64,000 bases of DNA from Mycolicibacterium cosmeticum (GTDB taxonomy: Bacteria > Actinomycetota > Actinomycetes > Mycobacteriales > Mycobacteriaceae). The stretch is from assembly GCF_000613185.1 (NCBI RefSeq), contig NZ_CCBB010000003.1, forward strand, positions 930,001 to 994,000, given 5' to 3'. Below, one piece after another: positions 16,493-25,205 of the stretch. How positions within the stretch are numbered: the first letter of the stretch is position 1; every line of letters begins with the position of its first letter. Made by a program: the position numbers and the translations under genes. Below the pieces are notes generated by a model, which worked only from the letters and a program-made list of their open reading frames with translations, searched no databases and was not told the origin of the DNA.

Positions 16493-17331
16493 ACCGGCCC
16501 ACTCAGCACGGCGCGCAACGTGTCCGCGAATTCACCTGGTGCGCCGATGAATCCACCGTGATCGCCGGGGAACACGACCGGCTCCCGGTGCAGTAGCGCG
16601 GCCAGCGCCCGGGTGGTGGGGTCGGTGAGCAGGTGACCGGACCGCGCCCCCAGCCCGACGACGATCCGAGCGGGCGCCGAGCGCAGCGCCGCGACGTCGG
16701 GCACATACCGGGTGGTGTAGCGCAGTTCGTGATCGAAGAACCGGGCGGAGTCGGCGAGCCGCTTGGCCAGTTCCTCGGGCGTCGGCTCCGGGCCGGGGGG
16801 CGGGCCGGCATGCGGGTCGTCGAGATCGAAGCCGGCGTTGGCCATGAACGCCATCCACGCCGCTCCCATACCGTCCCGATGGAAGGTCGCGATGATCTCC
16901 TCGGTGGCCGCGCGGTGCCGGTCGGCGTCGGGCAGCAGCTCCAGCAGCGGGGGCTCGTGAGCGACCAGGGTGCGCACCCGGCCGGGATGCCTGGTCACCA
17001 GCGCCAGCCCGGTCACCGCCCCGCCGCTGGACCCGAACACGTCGGCGGAGTCGGCCCCCAGCGCGTCCAGGACGGCGGCCACGTCGTCGGCGCGCAGGTC
17101 CGGTGTCGCGTCCTGGTCGGGGTCACGGATCGTGCTGTGGCCCAGGCCCCGCGGGTCGTAGGTGACGACGGTGTGGTCGGCGGCCATGGCGTGCGCCAGC
17201 GGCAGGAACTCCGCGGCGGTCATCGGTGAACCGATCACCAGCAGCAGCGGGCCGGTCCCGCGCACCTCGTAGTGTAGCCGGGCGCCGGGGACCTCGAGGG
17301 AGCGGCAGATGAGTCCGTCGGTGGTGGTCAT
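16489..17331 (-). CDS. Alpha/beta hydrolase
   Basis: A 280-residue alpha/beta hydrolase with the nucleophile elbow GSSGGAV (Ser around residue 101), an oxyanion region at GSPMTAAEF, and the C-terminal histidine in PGDHGGFI. The middle YDPRGLGHS segment is typical. It is first in a two-gene unit with the following hydrolase and corresponds in position to Rv3312c between add and satS. No secretion signal is seen, so it is probably cytoplasmic. The natural substrate is not known. Confidence 0.86.
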   Translation of the reverse strand: MTTTDGLICRSLEVPGARLHYEVRGTGPLLLVIGSPMTAAEFLPLAHAMAADHTVVTYDPRGLGHSTIRDPDQDATPDLRADDVAAVLDALGADSADVFGSSGGAVTGLALVTRHPGRVRTLVAHEPPLLELLPDADRHRAATEEIIATFHRDGMGAAWMAFMANAGFDLDDPHAGPPPGPEPTPEELAKRLADSARFFDHELRYTTRYVPDVAALRSAPARIVVGLGARSGHLLTDPTTRALAALLHREPVVFPGDHGGFIGAPGEFADTLRAVLSGPV

Positions 17332-17371
17332 GCCGGTATGGACCGGGCAGCACCGCGAAACTCATCAGCGA

Positions 17372-18646
17372 TCACTCGTGGCGCAGCCGCGATTCGACGA
17401 AGCTCTCCAGCTCTTCCCACTGCTCGACGGCCTTGGCGTACGGTCCGGCCGGTTTGGCCACACTGCCCGGCTCGATCAGGTAGGCGACCAGCGCGCCGAG
17501 CGGCTGGCTGCGCTCCAGCGTCTTGGCGACGATGGTGTCCTCCGCGTAATCGCCGACATCCCTGAGGAATTCGACGGCCAGCTCCAGCTGGTCACGGTCC
17601 ACCGCGTCGGGGCCGTCGGCGATGTCGTCGGCCAGCCCGGACAGCACGTAGATGTTGTCGTCGGTGACGTCGACCCGCAGCGACCCGTCGGTGGCCGCGG
17701 TCCGGATGATCTCGTAGGCGCTGTAGCCGGACAGGTCGCTCTCGTGCTCGTCGGCCAGGTAGCGGGCCAGCGCGCGTTCGGAGCCGAACACGCTGATGCG
17801 GCCGTTGCGGCCGAGGAACTTCGGGTCGTCGCCGACGTAGCAGCGCAGCGTGTACAGGGTGCCGCCGCTGGTCATGATGCGCACCGGGTCGATGCCGACC
17901 TGCGTCCAGAAGTCCTCGTCGCCGCCGAGCACCTGGCGCGCCGCCTCGGCCTCCAGCGCCTCGCTCTCCTCGTCGGTGTCCACCTCGCCCTCGATGACCA
18001 CCTCGTCGTCGTCGGCGACGGCGAGGTCGTCCTCGTCGGGCTCGGGGGCCGGCTCGTCGAGCTCCTGCTGCGCCTTGGCGGATTCGGCTTCGTCGACGTC
18101 CGGGGTACTCACCAGCCCGTCGATCACGTCGATGACGGAGTCCCACGAGCGTCCGATGACGGTCTCGATCTCGGCCCAGCGCTTGCGGCCGGCGCGGCCG
18201 GCGAAGGCGTCCAGTCCGCCGCCGATGGTGCCCAGCACCGGGTTGCCGTTGAACAGCTTGGTGATGACGGGCAGGTCGCACACCGATCCGATGGCCGAGA
18301 CGATCACCAGGGCCCGGCGCACCGCCTCGACGGACTCCTCGGAGGGTTTGTCCGCGACCAGGGCCGGCACCTCGACGAGGTCGTACAGGTGGGCGTCGTC
18401 GGGGTTCAGCCGGTGCGCGTTGGCCTCGGTGAGCCTCGCCCAGGCCGGGTGGTCGGTGAGGTCGTTGTCGGAATTGGTCCGCACGAACGCGGCCAGATCG
18501 GCCACCGATTCGAAGGCGAACAGGTCCTCGTCCTTGCCGAGGAAGGCCTCCCATTCGTCGCCGGCGTCGCGCCAGCGCGGTGCCCACAGGGTGTACAGGT
18601 CGCCATTGGTCAGTCCGAGCCGGACCGGCACGATGTCAGCCGCCAT
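17372..18646 (-). CDS. satS: SatS-like SecA2-pathway export chaperone
   Basis: This 424-residue cytoplasmic protein matches the position and character of Rv3311, reported as SatS, a chaperone that helps export SecA2-dependent proteins such as the phosphatase SapM in M. tuberculosis. The N-terminal domain (LGLTNGDLYTLWAPRWRDA) and C-terminal domain (VGIDPVRIMTSGGTLYTLRCY) both repeat a GxLYTL pattern. They are joined by a strongly acidic, low-complexity linker around residues 180-245. There is no signal peptide or membrane segment. The start is the ATG of MAADIVP. SapM itself is not in this window; the adjacent genes instead encode a P60 hydrolase and an EspC-like protein. Confidence 0.8.
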   Translation of the reverse strand: MAADIVPVRLGLTNGDLYTLWAPRWRDAGDEWEAFLGKDEDLFAFESVADLAAFVRTNSDNDLTDHPAWARLTEANAHRLNPDDAHLYDLVEVPALVADKPSEESVEAVRRALVIVSAIGSVCDLPVITKLFNGNPVLGTIGGGLDAFAGRAGRKRWAEIETVIGRSWDSVIDVIDGLVSTPDVDEAESAKAQQELDEPAPEPDEDDLAVADDDEVVIEGEVDTDEESEALEAEAARQVLGGDEDFWTQVGIDPVRIMTSGGTLYTLRCYVGDDPKFLGRNGRISVFGSERALARYLADEHESDLSGYSAYEIIRTAATDGSLRVDVTDDNIYVLSGLADDIADGPDAVDRDQLELAVEFLRDVGDYAEDTIVAKTLERSQPLGALVAYLIEPGSVAKPAGPYAKAVEQWEELESFVESRLRHE

Positions 18647-18697
18647 GGCGCACAGCGTAACGATGCAGGCTGAACGGCTCGGGGCCCCACCCGTAGT

Positions 18698-19792
18698 TCA
18701 CGCCGTTGGGCGCCAGAAGCCCTGAAAGCCCTGCCCGGCGTTGGTGGTGCGGATGGCCGACAGCTGCACCGGATCGCCCGCCTCGATCATCGTGCCGTTG
18801 CCGACGATCATGGCGACGTGGCCGTCCCACACCGCCAGGTCGCCGGGGCGCAGCGATCCGGCGTCGACGGCGGCACCGATGTCCTGCTCCTGGGCCAGCC
18901 GCGGGATGTCCAGGCCCGCCTCGCGGTAGGCCCACTGTGTCAGCCCGCTGCAGTCCAGGCCGACGCCGGGGGTGGTGCCACCCCAGTCGTACGGCACCCC
19001 CAACTGGGTGAGTGCGTGCCGCACGGCGCTGGCCGCGACGGCATTCGGTGCGGTGGCGGTGCTGCCGTCGGGCAATCGGACGGCCACCCCGGACCCGAAG
19101 TCGGCCGGGTCGCCGACGACGGCGCCGCGCTGCCGGTCGGTCGGCGTGGCCCGTTCGAGCGCCCCGGCCAGGCCGCCGGCCAGCGCCGGTGCCAGCCCGG
19201 CCCCGGCCGGCGCGAGCGCCCCGGCTCCCGGTGCCGGCCCCGGGAAGCCGGCCGGGGCCGCGGCGGGCAGACCGGCCGGTGCGGCGGGGACCGTGGCGTG
19301 GGGCGCGGCACCGATGGTGGCGGCGTGGCCGTCCAGCTCGTCGCGCAGACCGTCGACCACATCGGTGGCTCGCCGCTGGGCCTGCCGAGCCTGCTCGGCC
19401 AGCTCCTCGGCCACGCCGGGGTCGTCCAGCTGCGGTTCCAGCTCGGCGGCGCGGGCTTCGAAGTCGGCGATGATGTCCTGCAGCCGGGCGCGGGCCCGGG
19501 CAACCGCGTCCGCGGCCGCGCCGACCCGCTCGGAGAGCAACCCGACCCGCTCGGCCAGCACGCGCACGGCTGCGGCGACCTCGTCGGTGGACCGTGCCGC
19601 CGCGGCGCCGGCGTCCCCGGACCACTCGGCGTCGTCCCAGGCGCGGGAGGTGCCGGCGGCCAGCGCGTCGAGCCGGTCCCTGGCGTCGGCGAGCAGCGCC
19701 GACGGATGCCCTCCGGCCGACCAGCCCGGCCCGACCAGTGCGGCCAGCCGGTGCAGGGGTGCGGCCAGCGTGGTGACGAGCGCGCTGGGCAC
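18698..19792 (-). CDS. NlpC/P60 (C40) peptidoglycan endopeptidase-like protein
   Basis: A 364-residue protein with a C-terminal NlpC/P60 domain (~250-364). The catalytic Cys is in GLDCSGLTQWAY, the His in WDGHVAMIVG and a third polar position follows at NGTMIEAG. The N-terminal ~140 residues are helical and Ala-rich with heptad-like stretches; a Pro/Ala/Gly linker separates them from the hydrolase. No Sec signal peptide is visible, odd for a cell-wall hydrolase. The GTG start is 2 nt after the stop of an EspC-like gene that carries a YxxxE motif, which suggests joint type VII export. The layout is reminiscent of the Rv0024-Rv0025 pair. Peptide-bond cleavage in the wall is inferred from the domain. 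Confidence 0.83.
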   Translation of the reverse strand: MPSALVTTLAAPLHRLAALVGPGWSAGGHPSALLADARDRLDALAAGTSRAWDDAEWSGDAGAAAARSTDEVAAAVRVLAERVGLLSERVGAAADAVARARARLQDIIADFEARAAELEPQLDDPGVAEELAEQARQAQRRATDVVDGLRDELDGHAATIGAAPHATVPAAPAGLPAAAPAGFPGPAPGAGALAPAGAGLAPALAGGLAGALERATPTDRQRGAVVGDPADFGSGVAVRLPDGSTATAPNAVAASAVRHALTQLGVPYDWGGTTPGVGLDCSGLTQWAYREAGLDIPRLAQEQDIGAAVDAGSLRPGDLAVWDGHVAMIVGNGTMIEAGDPVQLSAIRTTNAGQGFQGFWRPTA

Positions 19793-19794
19793 GG

Positions 19795-20094
19795 TCAGCC
19801 GCCGAGGGCCGAGATCGCCTGTCCGACACGGTTTTCGCTGTCCCGGTAGGACGTCGCGATCCGCCCGGCGGTCTGTTCGGCGAGCCCCAGATGGGCGCCG
19901 AGTTCGGTGGCCGCGCGGGTGGTGTCGGCGATCGCCTCGCGCAGTGCGGTGAGCAGGGCGTCGGCGACCGGGCCGAACAGCGCGGGAGCCGTGTCGGCGA
20001 TGGCGGGCAGTGTGGCGGCCAGCGCTTCGAGCTCGGCGGCGGTGCGGCCCAGGGCGAGGCCGCTGCGGTCGATGGCGGCGGTGTCGGCGTGCAT
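19795..20094 (-). CDS. EspC/WXG100-like small helical protein (putative type VII substrate)
   Basis: A 99-residue, mostly helical, Ala-rich protein without a signal peptide. The size, the opening [19 protein letters not shown], the central helix-turn-helix and a C-terminal [10 protein letters not shown] holding YxxxE (Tyr-Arg-Asp-Ser-Glu) fit the EspC/DUF2580 group of ESX-exported proteins. It is directly upstream of, and 2 nt from, the P60 hydrolase, so the two are probably made together. The ATG at 20094 was preferred to an upstream frame rich in Arg/Pro. The function is unknown; an export partner or adaptor for the hydrolase is inference. Confidence 0.68.
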   Translation of the reverse strand: MHADTAAIDRSGLALGRTAAELEALAATLPAIADTAPALFGPVADALLTALREAIADTTRAATELGAHLGLAEQTAGRIATSYRDSENRVGQAISALGG

Positions 20095-20194
20095 GTGGGT
20101 TATGACGCACGCCGGCGGGCGGCGGTTCCACCCGAATCCGGCAGGTGGCCGAGTACCGCGCCGCTCGATCGGTGTCCGGCTAGTCTTTCGCCCC

Positions 20195-20818
20195 ATGGAT
20201 GTCCGGGTCGTCGATCACCCCCTTGCCGCTGCGCGGCTCACCACGCTGCGCGACGAACGCACCGACAACGCGGGGTTCCGGTCGGCCTTACGCGACCTCA
20301 CCCTGATGCTGGTGTACGAGGCGACCAGGGACGCCCCCTCCGAAGAGATCCGGGTGCGCACCCCGATGGCCGAGACGGCCGGCTCCCGGTTGGCCAACCC
20401 GCCGCTGCTGGTGCCCGTGCTGCGGGCCGGCCTGGGCATGGTGGACCAGGCCCACGCCTTGATCCCGGAGGCGCAGGTGGGGTTCGTCGGCGTCGCCCGC
20501 GACGAGCGCACGCATCAGCCGACGCCCTATCTGGCGTCGCTGCCCGAGGACCTGAGCACCCGGGCGGTGTTCGTGCTGGACCCGATGCTGGCCACCGGTG
20601 GCTCCATGGCGCACACCCTGACCTTGCTGCAGCAGCGCGGCGCCACCGACATCACCGCCATCTGTGTGGTGTGTGCCCCGGAAGGGATTGCCGCCCTGGA
20701 GCGCACGGCCCCCGAGATCCGGCTGGTGACCGCCACGGTGGACGAGGGGCTGAACGAGATCGCCTATATCGTGCCGGGTCTCGGCGACGCCGGTGACCGG
20801 CAGTTCGGTCCGCGCTGA
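20195..20818 (+). CDS. upp: Uracil phosphoribosyltransferase
   Basis: A 207-residue enzyme joining uracil to PRPP to give UMP in pyrimidine salvage. The PRPP-binding loop is [14 protein letters not shown], the uracil-binding C-terminus is [15 protein letters not shown], and [12 protein letters not shown] is the flexible-loop region. The length is normal. A TAGTCT -10-like box lies 8 nt before the ATG with no ribosome site, implying leaderless translation. It is convergent with pmmB, with only 4 bp between the stops. Equivalent to Rv3309c. Confidence 0.97.
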   Translation: MDVRVVDHPLAAARLTTLRDERTDNAGFRSALRDLTLMLVYEATRDAPSEEIRVRTPMAETAGSRLANPPLLVPVLRAGLGMVDQAHALIPEAQVGFVGVARDERTHQPTPYLASLPEDLSTRAVFVLDPMLATGGSMAHTLTLLQQRGATDITAICVVCAPEGIAALERTAPEIRLVTATVDEGLNEIAYIVPGLGDAGDRQFGPR

Positions 20819-20822
20819 CGGT

Positions 20823-22325
20823 TCACCAGGCCTGCGCGGCGGCCACCAGGTCGGTGCGCAGCACGGCGGCCGCGGCGCGTGCCCCGGCCAGGTCGTCGGT
20901 GGGGGGCCGCCGCACCTCGATATAGGACTTCAACTTCGGTTCGGTTCCCGACGGGCGGATCACCACCCGGATGCCGGCGCCGGTGAACACCAGCGCGTCG
21001 GTGCGATGTTGGCCGCGCCGCTGCCCGAGATCGTCGACGGTCACCGGGATACCGGCAAGCGCGGCAGGGGGATTGGCGCGCAGGGCGGCCATCGCCGCGG
21101 CCGCGTCGTCGACCCGGCGGGTCACCGCGGCCGTCTCGTGCACCCCGTGGCGACGGGCCAGGTCGTCGAGCGCGTCGAGCAGGGTGCGGCCCCGGGTGGC
21201 CAGGGTGGCCACCATGTCGCACACCAGGACCGCGGCGCTGATGCCGTCCTTGTCGCGCACCGCCTCCGGGTCGACACAGTGCCCGATCGCCTCCTCGTAG
21301 GCGTAGACCAGCGTGGCGCCGGGGGCGCTGGCCCGTGCCAGCCACTTGAAACCGGTCAGGGTTTCGGCGTGCCGGGCGCCGTGGCCTGCGGCGATCGAGG
21401 CCAGCATGCGTGAGGACACCACCGTGCTGGCCACCAGCGCGCTCGCCGGGTCGGCGAGCCCGGACAACAGGTATTCGCCCAGCAGCCAACCGGTTTCGTC
21501 ACCGGTGAGCATGCGCCAGCCGTCGGGTCCCGGCACGCCGACGGCGCACCGGTCGGCGTCGGGGTCCAGCGCGATGGCGACGTCCGCACCGACCTCGGCG
21601 GCCAGTGTCAGCAGCAGGTCCGCGGCACCGGGTTCCTCCGGGTTGGGGAACGCGACGGTGGGGAAGTCCGGGTCGGGGGCGAACTGGGCTTCGACCACCC
21701 GCACATCGTCGAAGCCGGCCAATGCCAGGGCGTCCAGGGCGAATTCGCCGCCCACGCCGTGCATGGGGGTCAGCGCCACCCGGGCGGTGCCGGATCCGCG
21801 CCGCACCGTGGCCGCCCGCTCCAGGTAGGCGGTGAACACATCGGTGCCGTGCGGCTCGACGGATCCGCGGTCGATGTGCTGCGGAGCGCGGGCCATCGCG
21901 GCCTCGATCTCCCGGTCGGTCGGGGAGATGATCTGCAGCCCGCCGTCGAGATACACCTTGTAGCCGTTGTCGTTCGGGGGGTTGTGCGATGCGGTGATCT
22001 GTACGCCGGCGGCGGCGCCCAGCTGTCGCACCGCGAACGCCGTCACCGGGGTCGGCGCGGGCTGCGGCAGCAGGACGACGCGGAAGCCTTGGGCAGCAAG
22101 CACTTCGGCGGTCGCGACGGCGAATTCGTCGGAGTGGTGCCGGGCGTCACGGCCGACCACCACCGTCGACCCGCCCAAACAACGGTCGGTGAGAACCCGC
22201 GCCAACGCCCAGGTTGCCCGGGTCACCGTGCCGACGTTCATGGCATCGGCACCCTCGCGCATCGGGCCGCGCAGGCCGGCGGTGCCGAAGGTCAGGGCCG
22301 GTGCTGCCGGGCGCTCGCCAGTCAT
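20823..22325 (-). CDS. pmmB: Phosphohexomutase/phosphopentomutase PmmB
   Basis: A 500-residue alpha-D-phosphohexomutase-superfamily enzyme. The phosphoserine loop is ITASHNPPNDNGYK, the metal site is DPDADRCAVG, the sugar loop includes AYEEAIGHCVD, and the phosphate-binding loop is RPSGTEPKLKSY. The N-terminal FGTAGLRGPM is typical of bacterial PMM/PGM-type and phosphopentomutase-like members. In this nucleoside-salvage neighbourhood, mutase activity on ribose- or deoxyribose-1-phosphate is as plausible as on mannose or glucose phosphate. The ATG overlaps the marR stop by 4 nt. Equivalent to Rv3308. Confidence 0.9.
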   Translation of the reverse strand: MTGERPAAPALTFGTAGLRGPMREGADAMNVGTVTRATWALARVLTDRCLGGSTVVVGRDARHHSDEFAVATAEVLAAQGFRVVLLPQPAPTPVTAFAVRQLGAAAGVQITASHNPPNDNGYKVYLDGGLQIISPTDREIEAAMARAPQHIDRGSVEPHGTDVFTAYLERAATVRRGSGTARVALTPMHGVGGEFALDALALAGFDDVRVVEAQFAPDPDFPTVAFPNPEEPGAADLLLTLAAEVGADVAIALDPDADRCAVGVPGPDGWRMLTGDETGWLLGEYLLSGLADPASALVASTVVSSRMLASIAAGHGARHAETLTGFKWLARASAPGATLVYAYEEAIGHCVDPEAVRDKDGISAAVLVCDMVATLATRGRTLLDALDDLARRHGVHETAAVTRRVDDAAAAMAALRANPPAALAGIPVTVDDLGQRRGQHRTDALVFTGAGIRVVIRPSGTEPKLKSYIEVRRPPTDDLAGARAAAAVLRTDLVAAAQAW

Positions 22326-22780
22326 GCGCTGATTGTGCCCGCTGCCGCGGCGTCCGCGTCGGCCAGCTTGCGCAGCACCGGGGCCACCAGCATGAGCAGG
22401 TCGAATTCCAGGTCGGTCAGGGTGTCACGCATGGTGGCGTGCAGCCAGGCGTCGCGCTCGGCGCGGTCGGCCTCCAGCAGCGCCAGGCCGGCGGGGGTCA
22501 GCTCGATCAGCTGGCGGCGGCGGTCCTGCTGATCGGGCCGGCGCGCGGCGAGCCCGCGACCGACCAGGTCGTTGATGCCGTCGGTCAGCGACTGCACCCG
22601 TACATGCAGCCGGGCGCCCAACTCGGCCGGGGTGGTGGACCCGGCGCGGCTCACCTCGCCGAGCAGTTCCAGTTGGCTCAGGGTGAGGCCGTGGTCGGGG
22701 CGGTGCCGGCGCATCTGGCGGGTGACCGCCATCATCGATTCCCGCAGCTCGGTGGCGGCCGAGGTGTCATTGTGAACCAT
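22322..22780 (-). CDS. MarR-family transcriptional regulator
   Basis: A 152-residue winged-helix regulator. The DNA-binding core runs from LTLSQLELLGEVSRAG through TPAELGARLHVRVQSLTDGINDLVGRGLAARRPDQQDRRRQLIELTPAG (residues ~35-105), flanked by dimer helices. The ATG followed by VHNDTSA was chosen; it lies next to a palindrome that probably serves as its operator, and an upstream in-frame start adds 12 unlikely residues. It is divergent from an AbrB-type membrane protein gene and its stop overlaps the start of pmmB. The ligand and targets are unknown; the membrane protein is the obvious candidate. Confidence 0.88.
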   Translation of the reverse strand: MVHNDTSAATELRESMMAVTRQMRRHRPDHGLTLSQLELLGEVSRAGSTTPAELGARLHVRVQSLTDGINDLVGRGLAARRPDQQDRRRQLIELTPAGLALLEADRAERDAWLHATMRDTLTDLEFDLLMLVAPVLRKLADADAAAAGTISA

Positions 22781-22784
22781 ATGA

Positions 22785-22798
22785 CAAGGATAACCTTG
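22785..22798. promoter_or_regulatory. Candidate MarR operator
   Basis: CAAGG-ATAA-CCTTG is a perfect 5+5-bp inverted repeat 4 bp upstream of the marR ATG, in an AT-rich gap of 80 bp shared with the divergent membrane-protein gene. The position and dyad suit autorepression by a MarR dimer. Confidence 0.45.
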
Positions 22799-22860
22799 GT
22801 ATTTGATATCCGTCACTCAGGTTGAATGTCGATAAAGACAAGTTCATACTTGATATAGAT

Positions 22861-23955
22861 ATGAAGCGGTTCGCGAAGTGGGTGTTGTTGCTGGCGGTCA
22901 GTGTGGCCGTCACGGTCCCGCTCACCCTGGCCGGTGTGCCGTCGGCCGCGCTGTTCGCCGCGCTGGTGGTCGGTATCGCGCTGGCACTGGCCGGCCTGGC
23001 GCCGGCGGGCGTGCCGCGCCGCGCCGGCGTGGCCGCCCAGGGCGTGCTCGGGGTGTACATCGGCACCATGGTGTCGCAGAACGCCGTCGGCGCCCTCGGC
23101 CCGAACTGGCTGCCGGTGCTCGGGGTCGCGGTGGGCACCCTGTTGTTGTCGGTGCTCGCCGGTGCGCTGCTCGGGCTGCACCGTGACGTCAGCCCGCTCA
23201 CCGGATCGCTGGCCCTGGTGGCCGGCGGGGCGTCGGGCCTGGTGGCCATCGCGCGCGAACTCGGTGGCGACGACCGGGTGGTCTCGGTGGTGCAGTATCT
23301 GCGGGTCGCGCTGGTCACGGCGTCCATGCCGTTGGTGGTCACCCTCGTCTACCACGCCGACAAGACCCATGGCAGTGCCGGTGTCCTGCACGAAAGTGCC
23401 ACGGCGCCTTGGTATCTGAGCCTCGTCATGTTGGTCGGGCTGGTGCTCGTCGGGTCCACCGCGGGCAGGTTGATCCGCTTGCCGGGCGCCGGCCTGCTCG
23501 GGCCGTTGGCGCTGACGGTGGTGCTGCAACTGACCGGCTTGTCGTTCGGGCTGAGCGTCCCCGCCGTGCTGGTTCAAGCCGGCTACCTGGTGATCGGCTG
23601 GCAGGCCGGTCTGGCCTTCACGCCGGAATCGCTGCGCGCGGTCGCCCGGATCCTGCCCACGGCGCTGGCACTGATCGTGGTGCTCGGCGTCGCCACCGCC
23701 GGTCTCGGCGTCGCGCTGGCCCACCTCGCCGGCCTCACCCCGCTGGAGGGGTACCTGGCCACCAGCCCGGGCGGGGTGTACGCAGTCCTGGCCACCGCCG
23801 TCGAGACCGGCTCCAACGTCACCTTCGTCATCGCCGCCCAAGTGGTCCGCATCCTGCTGATGCTGTTCGTCGCACCCCTGCTGGCCCGGGGGATGGCCCG
23901 GCTCGGCGGGCGGCGACGGACCGCCGAGCCCGCCGTGGTGACCGCCGGGAGCTAG
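22861..23955 (+). CDS. AbrB-family (ammonia monooxygenase-like) membrane protein
   Basis: A 364-residue polytopic inner-membrane protein of the AbrB duplication family, often misnamed as a regulator or ammonia monooxygenase. Two similar halves, each with hydrophobic helices and a GxxxG-rich loop, are visible: LYIGT-like GVYIGTMVSQ plus GGASGLVAIAREL in the first, and VGSTAGRLIRLPGAGLLGPL plus TSPGGVYAVLATAVETGS in the second. The ATG at MKRFAKW was chosen over a TTG 39 nt upstream because membrane sequence begins at once. There is no clear ribosome site. The transport substrate is unknown. Its stop overlaps the convergent monooxygenase by 4 nt; the divergent MarR probably controls it. Confidence 0.82.
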   Translation: MKRFAKWVLLLAVSVAVTVPLTLAGVPSAALFAALVVGIALALAGLAPAGVPRRAGVAAQGVLGVYIGTMVSQNAVGALGPNWLPVLGVAVGTLLLSVLAGALLGLHRDVSPLTGSLALVAGGASGLVAIARELGGDDRVVSVVQYLRVALVTASMPLVVTLVYHADKTHGSAGVLHESATAPWYLSLVMLVGLVLVGSTAGRLIRLPGAGLLGPLALTVVLQLTGLSFGLSVPAVLVQAGYLVIGWQAGLAFTPESLRAVARILPTALALIVVLGVATAGLGVALAHLAGLTPLEGYLATSPGGVYAVLATAVETGSNVTFVIAAQVVRILLMLFVAPLLARGMARLGGRRRTAEPAVVTAGS

Positions 23956-25106
23956 CGGCGGTCCAGGCCCGACAGGCGCAGCGCCAGGGTGTGCCGCACC
24001 GGCGGCAGCGTGCCGGCCAGCCGCATGACCAGATTGCGGACCGGCCGCAGGCGCGGCGCCGCCGTCGCCAGTTCGGTCAGCCGGCCGGCCAGTGCGACGA
24101 CACGTGTGGCGGTGCGGCGACGCTCCGCGGCGTAGCCGTCCAACACCTGCTCCGGTGCGCCGTCGAGCACCCGGGACAGCGACTCGCCGAGCACGACGGC
24201 GTCCTCGATCCCCAGATTCATGCCCTGCCCGCCGGCCGGGGAGTGCACGTGGGCGGCGTCGCCGGCCAGCAGCAGGCGGCGGTCGCGGAAGGTGTCGGCG
24301 ATGCGGTGGTGCACCCGGAAGCGGGAGCCCCAGATCACCTCGTCGACGACGGCGGGGCGACCCAGCGGACCGCGTTCGTCGAGCAGTCGTTGCACGAACG
24401 CCGCGTCCGGGTGCTGCGGCGCCGCGCCGCGCTGTTCGTCGACCGTCGCGACGATGCGGTAGGTGCCGTCGGGGGCGAGCGGCGCGACCACGACCAGTCC
24501 GGCGGGGGAGAAGTACAGGATCACCTCGCCGTGCGGAACGCCGCCGGACAGCCGGACGTCGGCCAGCACGAACGATTCGGCGTAGGTGCTGCCGGTGAAC
24601 CCGATGCCCGCCCGCTCGCGCACCGTGCTGTGCATGCCGTCGGCTCCGATGACATACCGCGCGGTCATCCGCTGTCCGTCGTCGAACGTGACCTCGACGC
24701 CGTCGGCACGCTGCGTCGTCGCGGTGACCGTTGCGGGCCGGATCACCTTGCCGCCCAGTTCTTCCAGGCGCTCCAGCAGGTATGCCTCGGTGTCGGCCTG
24801 CGAGATCATCAACGTGTACGGATACGGGGTCGCCAGCCGGTCGAACGGCACCGCGATCAACACGCGGTCGCGATCCCGGATGGTGAACGTCGGGGTGTGC
24901 ACCCCGCGCCCGACCAGTCGCTCGGTGACGCCGTAGGGCTGCAGCAGTTCCAGGGTGCGCGGGTGGACCACCGCGGCCCGCGAGGTATTGGCTCCTTCGG
25001 CCTGGCGATCGACGACGGTCACGTGGTGACCGCGCTGGGTCAGCACGATCGCCGCGGTCAGGCCCACGGGCCCGGCCCCGACGACGAGGACGTCCGCGTT
25101 CTGCAT
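23952..25106 (-). CDS. FAD-dependent aromatic-type monooxygenase (PHBH fold)
   Basis: A 384-residue flavoprotein of the p-hydroxybenzoate-hydroxylase type. The FAD ADP-binding loop is VLVVGAGPVGLTAA, the second motif at VIGADGMHSTVRE contains the DG signature, and the third is RRLLLAGDAAHVHSPAGGQGMN. Such enzymes hydroxylate phenolic, polyketide or antibiotic substrates with NAD(P)H and O2. GGAGT precedes the ATG. It is divergent from a TetR gene; two tandem 14-mer operator copies sit 15 bp upstream of its start and overlap its promoter region, so TetR repression and drug or aromatic induction is likely. The substrate is unknown. Confidence 0.88.
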   Translation of the reverse strand: MQNADVLVVGAGPVGLTAAIVLTQRGHHVTVVDRQAEGANTSRAAVVHPRTLELLQPYGVTERLVGRGVHTPTFTIRDRDRVLIAVPFDRLATPYPYTLMISQADTEAYLLERLEELGGKVIRPATVTATTQRADGVEVTFDDGQRMTARYVIGADGMHSTVRERAGIGFTGSTYAESFVLADVRLSGGVPHGEVILYFSPAGLVVVAPLAPDGTYRIVATVDEQRGAAPQHPDAAFVQRLLDERGPLGRPAVVDEVIWGSRFRVHHRIADTFRDRRLLLAGDAAHVHSPAGGQGMNLGIEDAVVLGESLSRVLDGAPEQVLDGYAAERRRTATRVVALAGRLTELATAAPRLRPVRNLVMRLAGTLPPVRHTLALRLSGLDRR

Positions 25107-25120
25107 GAGCACTCCTTTGT

Positions 25121-25148
25121 CAACACTTGTTGGCCAACGCTTGTTGAC
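25121..25148. promoter_or_regulatory. TetR operator pair A (two tandem 14-mers)
   Basis: CAACACTTGTTGGC and CAACGCTTGTTGAC are head-to-tail 14-bp units. Each holds CAAC-N4-GTTG, and the junction GTTGGCCAAC is itself a palindrome, so the pair forms a large nested dyad. It lies immediately upstream of the monooxygenase ribosome site. Confidence 0.75.
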
Positions 25149-25177
25149 AACACGGTAGGCCGGCCCTGCGGCGATGT

Positions 25178-25205
25178 CAACGCTTGTTGGCCTACGCTTG
25201 TTGGC
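25178..25205. promoter_or_regulatory. TetR operator pair B (two tandem 14-mers)
   Basis: CAACGCTTGTTGGC and CTACGCTTGTTGGC repeat the same 14-bp unit as pair A, 57 bp away. The last base directly touches the TetR ATG at 25206, so the operator covers the start of a transcript that must be leaderless or nearly so. Bound repressor would shut off its own gene. Confidence 0.75.

Noticed and set aside
22822..22860. TTG start for the AbrB-type protein
   Set aside because: It would add 13 charged residues before the first membrane helix and lacks a proper ribosome site; not fully excluded.
25121..25205. Short CRISPR-like or mobile repeat
   Set aside because: The 14-bp units are palindromic, placed on the two divergent promoters, and best explained as a TetR operator.
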